Source of the DNA: Flavobacterium ginsenosidimutans
GTDB lineage: Bacteria > Bacteroidota > Bacteroidia > Flavobacteriales > Flavobacteriaceae
DNA length: 64,000 bases
Reading direction: 5' to 3'
Assembly (NCBI RefSeq): GCF_003254625.1
Contig: NZ_QJRJ01000070.1
Coordinates: forward strand, 62,001-126,000
Below are positions 53,938 through 64,000 of this stretch, one piece after another; within the stretch, counting starts at the first letter, position 1; every line of letters begins with the position of its first letter. Both the position numbers and the translations under genes were made by a program. The notes below the pieces were generated by a model that was given only the letters and a program-made list of their open reading frames with translations, had not been told where the DNA came from and ran no database searches.

Positions 53938-54402
53938 TTAGTTTAAAGTCGACTTTTTGAGATTGATAACGCCTTGAATGTATTTTATTAATTCTTCTTT
54001 TGTTACCGAAAAATTGGCTTTTTCAGCTTCGGTGTTTAGGTATAAAGTGGCAATACTTTCGGCATCCATGTTTTGAGTAAGGTAATGATGCTCTGCATAT
54101 TGAATAAGATGATCTACAAAAAGTTCGCGTTGTTTTCCTTTTTCGATTGTTTCTTTGTCGCCTTCTTTAATTTTTTCGATTACAGATTCTGGTAAATCGA
54201 TCGTGAGGTACATACAATCAACAGCAACTTTAGAAAGTAGTTCTTTTTCTACTTTTCCAGTTGCATCGCAGTATGCGCAAGGAGCAGGAACCCATTTTAG
54301 CTGTCTGTTTAAACGACGAATATCATCCCAGTCAACAAATCCTTTTCCTTGACATCTCGGACATTTGACATTTGATCTTCTAAATAAATTAAAAATGCGC
54401 AT
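53938..54402 (-). CDS. Small protein with DnaJ-like zinc motif
   Basis: A protein of 154 aa. Near the N-terminus there are two CxxC pairs, CPRCQGKGFVDW and CAYCDATGKV (about residues 14-52), in the pattern of DnaJ cysteine-rich repeats, likely binding one zinc. The rest is helical (SVIEKIKEGDKETIEKGKQ) and carries no motif I recognise. It is a single-gene unit. Function unknown; a protein- or RNA-binding role is possible. Confidence 0.7.
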   Translation of the reverse strand: MRIFNLFRRSNVKCPRCQGKGFVDWDDIRRLNRQLKWVPAPCAYCDATGKVEKELLSKVAVDCMYLTIDLPESVIEKIKEGDKETIEKGKQRELFVDHLIQYAEHHYLTQNMDAESIATLYLNTEAEKANFSVTKEELIKYIQGVINLKKSTLN

Positions 54403-54557
54403 TGGTTAAAAAAAATCTTAGTGGTTTTTGTTGTGCTGCGAATTTAAATAAATAAGTAAGAAAAGTTATTCAGTTCGCCATTTTTTTTAAGAAAATAATT
54501 CACAAAATCGCTAATTTGGATAATTTCGACAGATTTAAAACAAATAAGAATAATGAT

Positions 54558-54812
54558 TTAAGAGTTTAATTTTTCTAATTCTATTGCTTCATTGAAGTAG
54601 TTTTTAAATCTATCTGATAGATTTGTGTCTTTAAATTTAATTATTGAATAAGAACTATCAAATGCAATAATTTCAATTGTAGAATAAGGAATCTGAAAAT
54701 TTCCATACTCCCAAATGAAATCATTTCCTTCAGAAAAAGGTAAATTATTTTCATCAATTAGAATTTCTGCATTCTTTGGGAAACCAGATATTACACCTAC
54801 ACCCCAAATAAA
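54558..54812 (-). pseudogene. 3' remnant of an unknown gene
   Basis: An open stretch of 84 codons on the minus strand with protein-like composition (WGVGVISGFPKN, IPYSTIEIIAFDSSYSIIKF, LSDRFKNYFNEAIELEKLNS) ends at a TAA at 54558-54560. A TAA lies just upstream (54813-54815) and there is no ATG, GTG or TTG within it, so it cannot be translated normally. It looks like the C-terminal end of a lost gene next to the LytTR regulator. The origin is unknown. Confidence 0.5.
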
Positions 54813-54818
54813 TTAGAA

Positions 54819-55532
54819 TTACCGAATAGGCAAATTATCCAACAAAATCTGATACTTTCTTCCAACAGGAATAATATCTCCGTTAGAGATCGTAAGATTT
54901 TTGGTTGTAACAGCAGAAATTTTGGTTGTATTTACAATATAAGATCTGTGAACTTGTACGAAATGTGCACAATCAATTTCTGCGCTTATACTCGCAAGCG
55001 AACCGTAAATAACAATTGGGGATTTTAATTTACAGTTGTATAATTTCATATAATTGCCCAGACTTTCGATGTATAAAATATCAGAAAGAGGCGTTTCAAT
55101 TACTTGTCCGTTGGAGCGGTAAGAAAATACTTTTTTGTTAGTTTGGATTTCTTTTTTAAGACTATTTCCAGAAAAATACGTTTTGGCTTTTTCTATGGCT
55201 TTGGCAAATTTATCAGGAGAAATGGGTTTTAAGAGATAATCAATTGCATCATTTTGGTACGCCGAAAGCGCAAAATCAGAATAAGCGGTTGTTACAATCG
55301 TAAGCGGACGATTGGGCTGAAGTTCCATTAATTCGACACCTGAAATTACAGGCATATTAATGTCGAGAAAAATAATATCGTATTGGTTTTCGTTGAGCAG
55401 TTTTATAGCTTCCATACCATTAAAAGCACTGCCAGAATGCTCCAGTTCGTCAAATTTGGAGATGTGCGAAATCAAGGCTTTGTGCGCCGGCGATTCGTCA
55501 TCAATTATCAGACAGCGGTAGGTAAGTGCCAT
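54819..55532 (-). CDS. LytTR-family response regulator
   Basis: A protein of 237 aa. The receiver domain (about residues 1-120) has RCLIIDDESPAHK, the phospho-acceptor Asp in IIFLDINMPVISG (about residue 57) and the conserved Lys in YLLKPIS. The LytTR DNA-binding domain (about residues 140-237) has SDILYIESLGNYMKLY, HFVQVHRSYIVN and GRKYQILLDNL. It acts with the histidine kinase encoded just upstream, whose 3' end overlaps this gene by 25 bp. Confidence 0.93.
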   Translation of the reverse strand: MALTYRCLIIDDESPAHKALISHISKFDELEHSGSAFNGMEAIKLLNENQYDIIFLDINMPVISGVELMELQPNRPLTIVTTAYSDFALSAYQNDAIDYLLKPISPDKFAKAIEKAKTYFSGNSLKKEIQTNKKVFSYRSNGQVIETPLSDILYIESLGNYMKLYNCKLKSPIVIYGSLASISAEIDCAHFVQVHRSYIVNTTKISAVTTKNLTISNGDIIPVGRKYQILLDNLPIR

Positions 55533-56503
55533 ATCGTCAATTTTACGGTAAATATATTTTTATCTTTTTTACAGCTCAAATTGTGTTTTAAGCCATAAAC
55601 TTCCAAACGTCTTTTTAGATTTTCAATTCCGATTCCTGTGCTCGAAAGTCGCGAACCCGAATCGAGATAATTGTTTTTCAATGTAAAAATAACGCCTCGG
55701 CATCTTACTTTCAAATCCAAATTAATAAAAGGTTCTGGAGTTTCAGCAGAAAACTTTACAGCATTTTCAACCAAAGGAAGAAAGAATAAAGGCGGAATTT
55801 CAATTTGATCGTGCAAGCCTTCAATATTCTGGTTTACAGCCAATCTTTCGTTTCTAAACGTGTAATATTCGATGTATTTTTTAATAAATGCGATTTCTTC
55901 GATCATTAAAACATAATCTTTTTTAGAAGCTTCAATTTGGTAACGCAGCATATCCGAAAGATTCAAGATTCGGTCAGGAACTTTATCGGGTTCTGCTAAG
56001 GCTTCTCCGTAAAGATTATTCATTGCATTCAATAAAAAATGCGGATTCAATTGCTGTTTTAAAAATGAAAGTTCCGACTTGAAATTCATAATATCTTTAT
56101 CAGCCTGACTCATTTTTTTGGTAATCACAATATGAAGAAAATAAAAGAAAGAGCCGTTTATAATAAGCGATAAAATTTGAAGTGTCTTAAAATTTCCTAA
56201 TCCGACAAGTGGGAAAAACCAATTCATAAAAAAGTAAAAACCAGTCCAATAAACAGCAAGAAGCGTAAAGAAGATTTTAAATTTTTTATGAAACAGAAAA
56301 GGTTTGATAATGCAAATATTGAAAATCGTGATCCAGACAATACACGGAAAATAACCTACAGCTATTTTGCTGAGAATATACGACCAGCTGTGTCCGTCTA
56401 GTTTTATTTCGTCATAAACACAAGCCAGAATTACGAGATAAACAAGTGCATTGACGAGAAGATTTCGAAGAAAAAAGTTTTGATAGATTTTTGTGATTGT
56501 CAT
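55508..56503 (-). CDS. LytS-like sensor histidine kinase
   Basis: A protein of 331 aa from ATG 56503; the frame continues 29 codons further up without similarity. Four membrane segments lie in the first 150 residues. The phosphorylation site is in LKQQLNPHFLLNAMNNLYG (about residues 165-185). The ATP-binding region has PPLFFLPLVENAVKFS (N box) and STGIGIENLKRRLEVYG (G box). It phosphorylates the LytTR regulator downstream. The signal is not known. Confidence 0.92.
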   Translation of the reverse strand: MTITKIYQNFFLRNLLVNALVYLVILACVYDEIKLDGHSWSYILSKIAVGYFPCIVWITIFNICIIKPFLFHKKFKIFFTLLAVYWTGFYFFMNWFFPLVGLGNFKTLQILSLIINGSFFYFLHIVITKKMSQADKDIMNFKSELSFLKQQLNPHFLLNAMNNLYGEALAEPDKVPDRILNLSDMLRYQIEASKKDYVLMIEEIAFIKKYIEYYTFRNERLAVNQNIEGLHDQIEIPPLFFLPLVENAVKFSAETPEPFINLDLKVRCRGVIFTLKNNYLDSGSRLSSTGIGIENLKRRLEVYGLKHNLSCKKDKNIFTVKLTIWHLPTAV

Positions 56504-56678
56504 AACGGCAAAAATACTATAATCGTATAGTTTATAATCATTTGAAAGCAATAATTTATACAAACGCCATTCGTATAAATCATACGCCACTGGTATAAAA
56601 TTGCTATTAAAATAAAGATGCCTAGAGTATTTTTGGATTCAAATTTTATCTATACTCCGTAATCTTTTATTCTAATTT

Positions 56679-57668
56679 ATGAAATCTAAAATCATGTCGT
56701 TTGTGTTTGTTTTTTCCACTTTACAAGTAATAGCTCAAGAAAAGGAGCCAGGTGTAAAAACCTTTGTAAAAGCCGTGGTTGATAAATTCCCAAACACACG
56801 AACTTTTGATGTCCAATATGAAGCTTTAGGGCCATCAAATTACGATTCAAGATTGTTTGGAAATAAACTTGAAAAGGGAAGAATAGAAGAGCACAATCGT
56901 TTTAAAGCGGCTTTCAATTTGCCTTTTTATGCTACAGAATCAAAAAGATTAGTTTTGACGACTTCACTTCGCTATAAATATGAAAATTTTGGTTTTGGAG
57001 ATATTTATAATTATCAAACCAATCAAACCTATACAAAAGAAAATCAGGAATTTCATTATTGGGCTGGAGCATTGACAGCAACTTATATGGCGACACTTTT
57101 TAAGAAACCTGTTATTTACAACGCCACCGCAACAATTGACGGAGACGAAGAAAAGCTGCAGCGTTTAAAAGGTTTTGCTTCGGCAGTTTTAGTCCTTAAA
57201 AGAACACCATCAACAACCATTACCGCTGGGGCTTTAGTATTGCTCGATCCATCTTCGATTGTGCCTGTTACGCCGCTTTTTTCTATAAACCATAAATTCA
57301 AACAATCGAAATGGGATATGGACTTTATTTTGCCTCAGCGTATATTGTTTAGAAGAGAATTATTAGAAAATGGAAGAATTTCCTTAGGTACGGAATTAAA
57401 TACTGAAAGTTTTTACTTAAATTTAAACACCTCAAATTTAAAAGGCGTTTATGAGCTGAACCAGTTAGAATTAAAATCTGGAATTACTTATGAATACAGT
57501 TTTACTCCGAAACTAATTGCATTTGTAAAAGGCGGTTTTAACAACGTTGTGAGCGCCCGACTTACAGAAAAAGGAGAACGAACAAACCGATATGTTTACG
57601 ATCAAAAAGAAGATACGCAAGGATATTTTAGGTTTGGAGTTTCATACAATCTTTTTAATCGAAAGTAA
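56679..57668 (+). CDS. Outer-membrane beta-barrel-like protein
   Basis: A protein of 329 aa with a signal peptide (residues 1-20, ending QVIAQ). The mature part has alternating polar and aromatic strands (LVLTTSLRYKYENFGFGDIY, GITYEYSFTPKLIAFVKGGF) and ends FRFGVSYNLFNRK, the pattern of a C-terminal aromatic strand. It resembles DUF6268-type proteins as I recall them. It is divergent from the LytS/LytTR pair, whose regulator may control it. Function unknown. Confidence 0.7.
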   Translation: MKSKIMSFVFVFSTLQVIAQEKEPGVKTFVKAVVDKFPNTRTFDVQYEALGPSNYDSRLFGNKLEKGRIEEHNRFKAAFNLPFYATESKRLVLTTSLRYKYENFGFGDIYNYQTNQTYTKENQEFHYWAGALTATYMATLFKKPVIYNATATIDGDEEKLQRLKGFASAVLVLKRTPSTTITAGALVLLDPSSIVPVTPLFSINHKFKQSKWDMDFILPQRILFRRELLENGRISLGTELNTESFYLNLNTSNLKGVYELNQLELKSGITYEYSFTPKLIAFVKGGFNNVVSARLTEKGERTNRYVYDQKEDTQGYFRFGVSYNLFNRK

Positions 57669-57669
57669 T

Positions 57670-57915
57670 ATGTACAAGTTAGAAGAATTAAAAGAAGCAG
57701 AGATGATTGTGGAAGTTTTTAAAACAAATGTTCAGAAAGAATCTGATAGAGATTATGTTGTTGCCGTTATACAAAATCAGTTTCCAGATTATAAAATTAA
57801 TTTTGATTTGGAAGATTGCGACAAGATTTTAAGGGTAGAAGGAATTGATCTTCAGTGTGATAATATTATGGATTATGTTCGCTGTCTCGGATATACTTGT
57901 GTGAGATTAGAATAA
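57670..57915 (+). CDS. Small ferredoxin-like-fold protein
   Basis: A protein of 81 aa from ATG 57670, one base after the end of the outer-membrane protein gene, so the two are in one operon. The sequence MIVEVFKTNVQ, VAVIQNQFPDYKINFDLEDCDKILRVEGI and VRCLGYTCVRLE fits a beta-alpha-beta fold similar to heavy-metal-associated domains, but the metal-binding CxxC motif is missing. Similar proteins are common in Bacteroidota. A function cannot be assigned. Confidence 0.65.
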   Translation: MYKLEELKEAEMIVEVFKTNVQKESDRDYVVAVIQNQFPDYKINFDLEDCDKILRVEGIDLQCDNIMDYVRCLGYTCVRLE

Positions 57916-58163
57916 TTAACATTTTACTGTTTGAAATCAGGTAAAAATACGTAGCTGTATTTGGTTTATTTGTAAGTATTTTGCGTGATGTTTTAATTAA
58001 ATTAAAAACCAAAATGATAGCTTTTATTCTTTCCATTTTTCTATTTCTTTTAGAACAGTTGGCATAGTCCGAACTGTTTAATTACTCATATTGTTATTGC
58101 TGCTTTTTCATTACGAAAAGGTTTATCCTTTTTTTGCATATTATTTTTCTAATTTTGTGCCCT

Positions 58164-59693
58164 ATGAAAAAAGCATTCCAACTCTTCGATTTTAGCCAGA
58201 AAGTCAATTACAAAAATGAAATTTTAGCGGGATTAACTGTTGCAATGACGATGATTCCAGAATCTTTGTCTTTTGCAATTTTAGCTGGATTTCCACCACT
58301 AGTCGGATTATACGCAGCGTTTATTGCAGGTTTAGTAACAGCAATTTTTGGAGGAAGACCAGGAATGATTTCAGGTGGAGCGGGAGCAACCGTGATTGTT
58401 TTAATTGCTTTGATGAAATCGCACGGAATAGAATATGTCTTTGCTGCTGTTGCTCTTGGCGGTGTTGTTCAAATTTGTATCGGACTTTTTAAACTCGGAA
58501 AATTTATTCGATTGGTTCCACAACCCGTTATGTTTGGTTTCGTAAACGGATTAGCGGTTGTGATTTTTATGTCGCAATTGGAGCAGTTTAAAACAGTTAT
58601 AGATGGTCAGGTTTCTTGGCTTCAAGGAACTCCCTTATATATTATGCTTGGTTTGGTCGCTTTGACCATTGCGATTGTTTTAATTTTTCCAAAGATTACA
58701 AAAGCTGTTCCAGCATCTTTGGTGGCGATTATGGTTGTTTTTGCAGTCGTAATTATTTTTAATATTGAAACCAAAACAGTAGAAGACATCGCATCGGTTC
58801 AAGGCGGATTTCCTCCATTTCATATTCCAAATATTCCGTTTTCTTTTGAAACTTTAAAAGTAATTTTTCCTTATTCTGTAATTGTCGCTGCTGTTGGTTT
58901 AACGGAAGGTTTGCTTACGCTAAATTTAGTAGACGAAATCACTGGCACAAGAGGAAATAGCAATAGAGAATGCATTGCGCAAGGAAGTTCAAATATTCTA
59001 AACGGTTTTTTCTACGGAATGGGAGGCTGCCCAATGATTGCGCAGACTTTAGTAAATCTTGGTGCAGGTTCAAGAGCTAGACTTTCTGGAATTATTGGTG
59101 CTTTGACTATTTTACTGATCATTCTTTTCGGAGCTCCTGTAATCGGTAAATTACCAATGGCAGCTTTGGTTGGCGTTATGATGATGGTTGCCATTACCAC
59201 TTTTGAATGGGCAAGTTTCAGGATTATTAATAAAATGCCGAGACATGATATTTTTGTTGGAATTCTAGTGGCTTTAATCACAATTGTACTGCATAATCTG
59301 GCTTTGGCTGTTTTAATTGGAGTGATTATTTCGGCATTGGTTTTTGCTTGGGAAAGTGCCAAAAGAATCCGTGCTAGACATTATATCAACGAAAGCGGAG
59401 TAAAACATTATGAAATTTACGGACCTTTATTCTTTGGTTCAACCACTACTTTTTTAGAAAAATTTGATATTCAAAACGATCCAAACCATATTATAATTGA
59501 TTTTAAAGAAAGTCGCGTTTCTGATATGTCGGCAATTGAAGCTTTAAATAATCTGACGAAAAAATACAATCAGTTAAATAAAACAGTGGAGTTACAGCAT
59601 TTAAGTGCCGATTGCAGACAATTATTAAAAAATGCAGATGCGGTTATTAATGTAAATGTGATTGAAGATCCGACGTATAAGGTAGTGTCTTGA
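58164..59693 (+). CDS. SulP-family anion transporter with STAS domain
   Basis: A protein of 509 aa from ATG 58164. The transport part (about residues 1-400) has about 12-14 membrane segments with family blocks ILAGLTVAMTMIPESLSFAILAGFPPLVGLYAAF, GGRPGMISGGAGATVIVL and NRECIAQGSSNILNGFFYGMGGCPMIAQT. The C-terminal STAS domain (about residues 430-509) has DFKESRVSDMSAIEALNNLTKKY. It moves sulfate, bicarbonate or other anions, likely with a cation. The 248-bp gap before it holds no further gene. Confidence 0.93.
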   Translation: MKKAFQLFDFSQKVNYKNEILAGLTVAMTMIPESLSFAILAGFPPLVGLYAAFIAGLVTAIFGGRPGMISGGAGATVIVLIALMKSHGIEYVFAAVALGGVVQICIGLFKLGKFIRLVPQPVMFGFVNGLAVVIFMSQLEQFKTVIDGQVSWLQGTPLYIMLGLVALTIAIVLIFPKITKAVPASLVAIMVVFAVVIIFNIETKTVEDIASVQGGFPPFHIPNIPFSFETLKVIFPYSVIVAAVGLTEGLLTLNLVDEITGTRGNSNRECIAQGSSNILNGFFYGMGGCPMIAQTLVNLGAGSRARLSGIIGALTILLIILFGAPVIGKLPMAALVGVMMMVAITTFEWASFRIINKMPRHDIFVGILVALITIVLHNLALAVLIGVIISALVFAWESAKRIRARHYINESGVKHYEIYGPLFFGSTTTFLEKFDIQNDPNHIIIDFKESRVSDMSAIEALNNLTKKYNQLNKTVELQHLSADCRQLLKNADAVINVNVIEDPTYKVVS

Positions 59694-59749
59694 TAATTGT
59701 TAATTGTAAATTATTAATTGTGAATTAATTCAAATCGATTTTCTGTAGA

Positions 59750-59767
59750 GACGCACTGCTGTGCGTC
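59750..59767. repeat. Short hairpin repeat (GACGCAC type)
   Basis: GACGCAC (59750-59756) and GTGCGTC (59761-59767) with loop TGCT. It is the first of three hairpins in the 259-bp gap after the SulP gene. Confidence 0.6.
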
Positions 59768-59789
59768 TGCGCAAAGTATCTCAAAAGTT

Positions 59790-59829
59790 AAACCCGACAG
59801 GTTTTTAAAACCTGTCGGGTTTGTTTTTG
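59790..59829 (+). terminator. Terminator after the SulP gene
   Basis: AAACCCGACAGGTTTT (59790-59805) pairs perfectly with 59807-59822 and is followed by a T-rich tract. Confidence 0.85.
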
Positions 59830-59838
59830 TTTATAGGT

Positions 59839-59908
59839 TTGTCAGACTGAGCGAAGTCGAAGCCCACGTGCCAATTGGAACGCCCTTCGACTTCGCTCAG
59901 GGTGACAA
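59839..59908. repeat. Intergenic inverted repeat, copy 2 (GAGCGAAGTCGAAG type)
   Basis: The arms at 59839-59864 and 59883-59908 share the core CTGAGCGAAGTCGAAG with the repeat at 26891-26957. Both copies follow a terminator directly. Confidence 0.75.
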
Positions 59909-59952
59909 TCATCATCAAATTTTCTAATTATCAAATTGCCACATTATCTAAT

Positions 59953-61152
59953 TTATCGCAGCGCATCCTCAACATCACTCAATTTTCCATCAATTTCTCC
60001 AATTTGTAAACCTAAAATATGAGCGATTAAAGGATAAACAGAAACATTCTGAAACGTTTTTACTTTTTTATTGACTTTAAAAGCAGGACCTTTTGCATAA
60101 AAAATGGCGTGCATATCTTTTTCATTATTATCATAACCATGAGTTCCGCCGTTTATATGTGTGCTTTCTTTGCTTACTAAACTCCATCCTTTGTCGGCTT
60201 CAATAACAAAATCATGTACACGCGGATTTGTTCCGTAATGTAATCTTTTCGGAACTTCGGTTGATTTCCAGAATTTAATATGAGGGACTTTTTTCAAAGC
60301 ATTGGCAATAGAATCTTGATAACCTGGTTTTGCCTGCAAACTCATAATCGGGTTAACAACATCTTTGTAACCCAGCCATTCTGGTTTTAAGTAATCTAGA
60401 ACGGCTACTTTTCTATCATTACTGATATTGGCCATTCCGTGGTCAGAAACAATGATTAAATTAATTTGTTTTCCAATAGGCAATTGATCTAATCTTCTAG
60501 ATATTTCGCCCATAATAGAATCCATTTTGATCACTGTTTTTTCAGTTTTTGGCGAATGCGGACCAAAATTATGACCCGTGTGATCTGGTTCGTCAAAATA
60601 TAAAGTAACCAAATGAGGTCTTTGTTTTTCTGGAAGTTGCAGCCATTTCATAACCGTATCGATTCTAGCTCCGTACGGAACTTTACCATCATAATTTTTG
60701 AAATAACTAGGATTTCTTTTGTCAATATCAGAACCTGGCCAAAAGAAAGAAGCTGTTTTTACACCTTGCTGTTCGGCTAAATTCCAAATTGGATTTCCGC
60801 CATAAAAACGAGAATCATTTTTAGCATTACTTGACAATGAAAAAGACTGATTTAAAGAAGCATCGTAAAAAACGTTATTGATAATTCCGTGATGATCTGG
60901 ATAAAGTCCCGTTACAATTGAATAATGATTCGGGAAGGTTTTACTCGGATAAGAAGGTTTCATTGATTTGGCATGAACGCCTTCTTTTTCAATCTGCTTT
61001 AAATTCGGAAGATTATACATTTTGCCGTAATCCCAGCGAAATCCATCCATCGAAATTAAAACAACATAATTGTCTTTGCTATTTTGGGCTTGTAAAAAAG
61101 TAGTAAGAAGTAAAAATGTAAAAGATAAAAAGTGAGTTGTGAATTTTCTCAT
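59953..61152 (-). CDS. Secreted nucleotide pyrophosphatase/phosphodiesterase-like enzyme
   Basis: A protein of 399 aa with a signal peptide (residues 1-22, ending LQAQ). It belongs to the alkaline phosphatase superfamily. The first metal site is in VVLISMDGFRWDYGKM, the nucleophile Thr is in SYPSKTFPNHYSIVTGLYP (KTFPNH), and further sites are FDEPDHTGHNFGPHS, VSDHGM and NGGTHGYDN. It should hydrolyse phosphodiester bonds of nucleotides or lipids outside the cytoplasm. It is a single-gene unit. Confidence 0.9.
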   Translation of the reverse strand: MRKFTTHFLSFTFLLLTTFLQAQNSKDNYVVLISMDGFRWDYGKMYNLPNLKQIEKEGVHAKSMKPSYPSKTFPNHYSIVTGLYPDHHGIINNVFYDASLNQSFSLSSNAKNDSRFYGGNPIWNLAEQQGVKTASFFWPGSDIDKRNPSYFKNYDGKVPYGARIDTVMKWLQLPEKQRPHLVTLYFDEPDHTGHNFGPHSPKTEKTVIKMDSIMGEISRRLDQLPIGKQINLIIVSDHGMANISNDRKVAVLDYLKPEWLGYKDVVNPIMSLQAKPGYQDSIANALKKVPHIKFWKSTEVPKRLHYGTNPRVHDFVIEADKGWSLVSKESTHINGGTHGYDNNEKDMHAIFYAKGPAFKVNKKVKTFQNVSVYPLIAHILGLQIGEIDGKLSDVEDALR

Positions 61153-61263
61153 TGTGCAATTTTAAATAGAACTGCAAAGGTAGAGATAACAGATTTTTTA
61201 AAGAAAAAGAGAATGTTAAATAAAAAAGATAGCCACGACCCGACTGAAGGGAATAGACGAAGT

Positions 61264-61339
61264 AATTCACGAATTATTTTTTTATAATCTTTATCTATAT
61301 TTTTATTAACCACAGATTTGAAAAAATAATTCGTGAATT
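61264..61339. repeat. Inverted repeat between groEL and the phosphodiesterase gene
   Basis: A perfect 19-bp inverse pair, 61264-61282 (AATTCACGAATTATTTTTT) and 61321-61339, spaced by 38 bp, with GTGGCTA/TAGCCAC-like flanks. It is probably a dispersed repeat. The rest of the 250-bp gap holds the groEL terminator. Confidence 0.7.
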
Positions 61340-61351
61340 CGTGGCTATAAA

Positions 61352-61381
61352 AAAAGCGCCAGAAGTAAATCTAGCGCTTTT
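61352..61381 (-). terminator. Terminator after groEL
   Basis: AAAAGCGC (61352-61359) pairs with GCGCTTTT (61374-61381), with an inner AGA/TCT extension, and a T tract on the minus strand. Confidence 0.8.
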
Positions 61382-61402
61382 AAGTTTTAAGAAGAGAATA
61401 AA

Positions 61403-63043
<1,641 letters not shown>

Positions 63044-63113
63044 TTAAAGTTTGATTTGTTTCAAGTTATTGAAGTTCTTAATTCTTGATACTTCGTACTT
63101 AACACAATATTTT

Positions 63114-63389
63114 TTAGATAATCGCTAAAATATCATCCTCGCGCATGATTAGATAATCAGTGCCTTCCAGTTTTAACTCGGTTCCTGCATATTTACCATA
63201 AAGAACAGTATCTCCAACTTTTACAGTCATTGTGTGATCTTTAGTTCCGTTTCCTACTGCAACTACAGTTCCTTTTTGTGGTTTCTCTTTGGCAGTATCT
63301 GGAATAAAAATACCTGAGGCAGTTTTAGTTTCAGCTGCAACAGGCTCAATAAGTACGCGGTCTGAAAGCGGTTTAATGTTTAAAGCCAT
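63114..63389 (-). CDS. groES: Co-chaperonin GroES
   Basis: A protein of 91 aa. It has the N-terminal [42 protein letters not shown] with the mobile loop (KTASGIFIP) and the conserved [21 protein letters not shown]. It forms the lid of the GroEL chamber. It is the first gene of groES-groEL. No CIRCE element is seen in the 95 bp upstream, so heat control does not appear to use HrcA. Confidence 0.97.
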   Translation of the reverse strand: MALNIKPLSDRVLIEPVAAETKTASGIFIPDTAKEKPQKGTVVAVGNGTKDHTMTVKVGDTVLYGKYAGTELKLEGTDYLIMREDDILAII

Positions 63390-63484
63390 GATTTTATATT
63401 ATTATAAGTTATACGTTTTTTTTCTGTTCTATAAACTTTCAGAAATTGTGCCATGCTAGTAAAACTGACATTATTTCTTAAAAA

Positions 63485-63511
63485 AAATGCCAGCTTTGAC
63501 AGGCTGGCATT
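63485..63511 (-). terminator. Terminator after secG
   Basis: AATGCCAGC (63485-63493) pairs with GCTGGCATT (63502-63510), an 8-base loop, and the minus strand continues with T residues. Confidence 0.8.
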
Positions 63512-63532
63512 AGATTTTATATCGAGCTACTA

Positions 63533-63880
63533 TTATTTTGCTGCAGGTGCTGGTGTAGCAGGAGCAGGAGTAGTTCCTTGTGCTGGAGCTGCTGGTGTAT
63601 TTACAGGAGCTTCAGTTTTGTCAATGATTTTAGATTCTGTATCGCTTAAAGATCCAGAGAAGCTTAAGCTTGAAAGTAAAATTAACACAATTAAAACAGT
63701 AGCTAAAGTCCAAGTACTTTTATCTAAAAAGTCAGTTGTTTTTTGTACTCCACCTAACATCTGCGTTCCGCTGATAGTAGAAGACAATCCGCCTCCTTTA
63801 GGGTTTTGTACCATGATAACTACGATCAATAGAAAACAAACTATTGTAATTAAAACTAAAAAAATTGAAAATGTGCTCAT
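63533..63880 (-). CDS. secG: Protein-export membrane protein SecG
   Basis: A protein of 115 aa with two membrane segments: about residues 3-22 (TFSIFLVLITIVCFLLIVVI) and 55-75 (WTLATVLIVLILLSSLSF). The conserved cytoplasmic loop MVQNPKGGGLSSTISGTQMLGGVQKTTDFLDKSTW is the SecG signature. It is an accessory part of the SecYEG channel. The C-terminus is a Pro/Ala/Thr-rich extension (NTPAAPAQGTTPAPATPAPA) of no known role. It is 3 bp downstream of another gene on the same strand. Confidence 0.93.
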   Translation of the reverse strand: MSTFSIFLVLITIVCFLLIVVIMVQNPKGGGLSSTISGTQMLGGVQKTTDFLDKSTWTLATVLIVLILLSSLSFSGSLSDTESKIIDKTEAPVNTPAAPAQGTTPAPATPAPAAK

Positions 63881-63883
63881 TAC

Positions 63884-64000
63884 TTAATTATTGTTATTGT
63901 TATTTTGTTGTAAAATCTTTATATCCGATATGCGGTCTGCAAAGAAAGTAATTTTTTCTGGATATTTCAAAATTAATATTTCATATGCCTGAATTGCCTT
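63884..64000 (-). CDS. C-terminal end of an unknown gene, probably TPR type (partial)
   Basis: The last 38 codons of a minus-strand gene that enters from beyond base 64,000: KAIQAYEILILKYPEKITFFADRI, then SDIKILQQ and a run of Asn before the TAA at 63884-63886. The short pattern AIQAYEILILKYPE resembles TPR helices. It ends 3 bp before the secG start, so the two are in one operon. In Flavobacterium a TPR-like gene is often upstream of secG. Confidence 0.6.
   Translation of the reverse strand, partial: KAIQAYEILILKYPEKITFFADRISDIKILQQNNNNNN

Noticed and set aside
63390..63484. CIRCE heat-shock operator in front of groES
   Set aside because: No inverted repeat of the CIRCE type is present in this stretch.

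Overview
The window is chromosomal DNA from a member of the Bacteroidota, most likely a Flavobacterium close to F. johnsoniae. The evidence is the low G+C content, the gliding genes gldB and gldC, promoters of the TAnnTTTG type, TTG starts on dnaG and mraZ, and the complete flavobacterial division and cell-wall cluster. No species call is possible from the sequence alone.

Layout. Positions 1-10.4 kb hold housekeeping genes: an ECF sigma/anti-sigma-like/outer-membrane trio, DNA primase, an orphan response regulator, nadE, gldB-gldC, engB and a hydrolase. Positions 10.6-26.8 kb hold a 13-gene dcw cluster on the plus strand, in the order mraZ-rsmH-ftsL-ftsI-murE-mraY-murD-ftsW-murG-murC-ftsQ-ftsA-ftsZ. 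It is headed by five phased GTGGT boxes that look like the MraZ operator. yqeY and a tRNA-Arg (anticodon UCG) follow.

A mobile element of about 17.8 kb (27,635-45,437) sits exactly at the 3' end of that tRNA gene. Joining its two ends rebuilds a near-perfect 26-bp palindrome, as expected for attP of a serine integrase, so the boundaries are supported by sequence. The element carries, from left to right, a large serine recombinase, a HEPN protein with two tandem paralogous small proteins, an XRE regulator with an operator-like repeat array, a DUF4062 protein, an oriT-like hairpin region, MobC and a relaxase. It then carries an uncharacterised two-gene ATPase/effector-like pair, a complete type I restriction-modification system (hsdM, hsdS, hsdR) and a GIY-YIG-like protein. 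It has no conjugation machinery, so it is best described as an integrative mobilizable element that carries defence genes. The tRNA's original terminator now lies beyond the right end.

From 45.7 to 64 kb the chromosome resumes with a glycosyltransferase, a lipoprotein, a TlpA-like thioredoxin, a methyltransferase with an Mpo1-like membrane protein, and a DUF3754 protein. A small GIY-YIG gene is bracketed by inverted repeats. Then come a LytS/LytTR two-component pair, an outer-membrane protein, a SulP transporter, a phosphodiesterase, groES-groEL, secG and the end of another gene. Several intergenic gaps carry repeat hairpins, two of them copies of the same inverted repeat.

The best candidates for undescribed biology are the ATPase/HDR-motif gene pair at 35.4-38.0 kb, the integrase whose C-terminus changes on integration, and the repeat-bracketed GIY-YIG gene at 53.0-53.7 kb.
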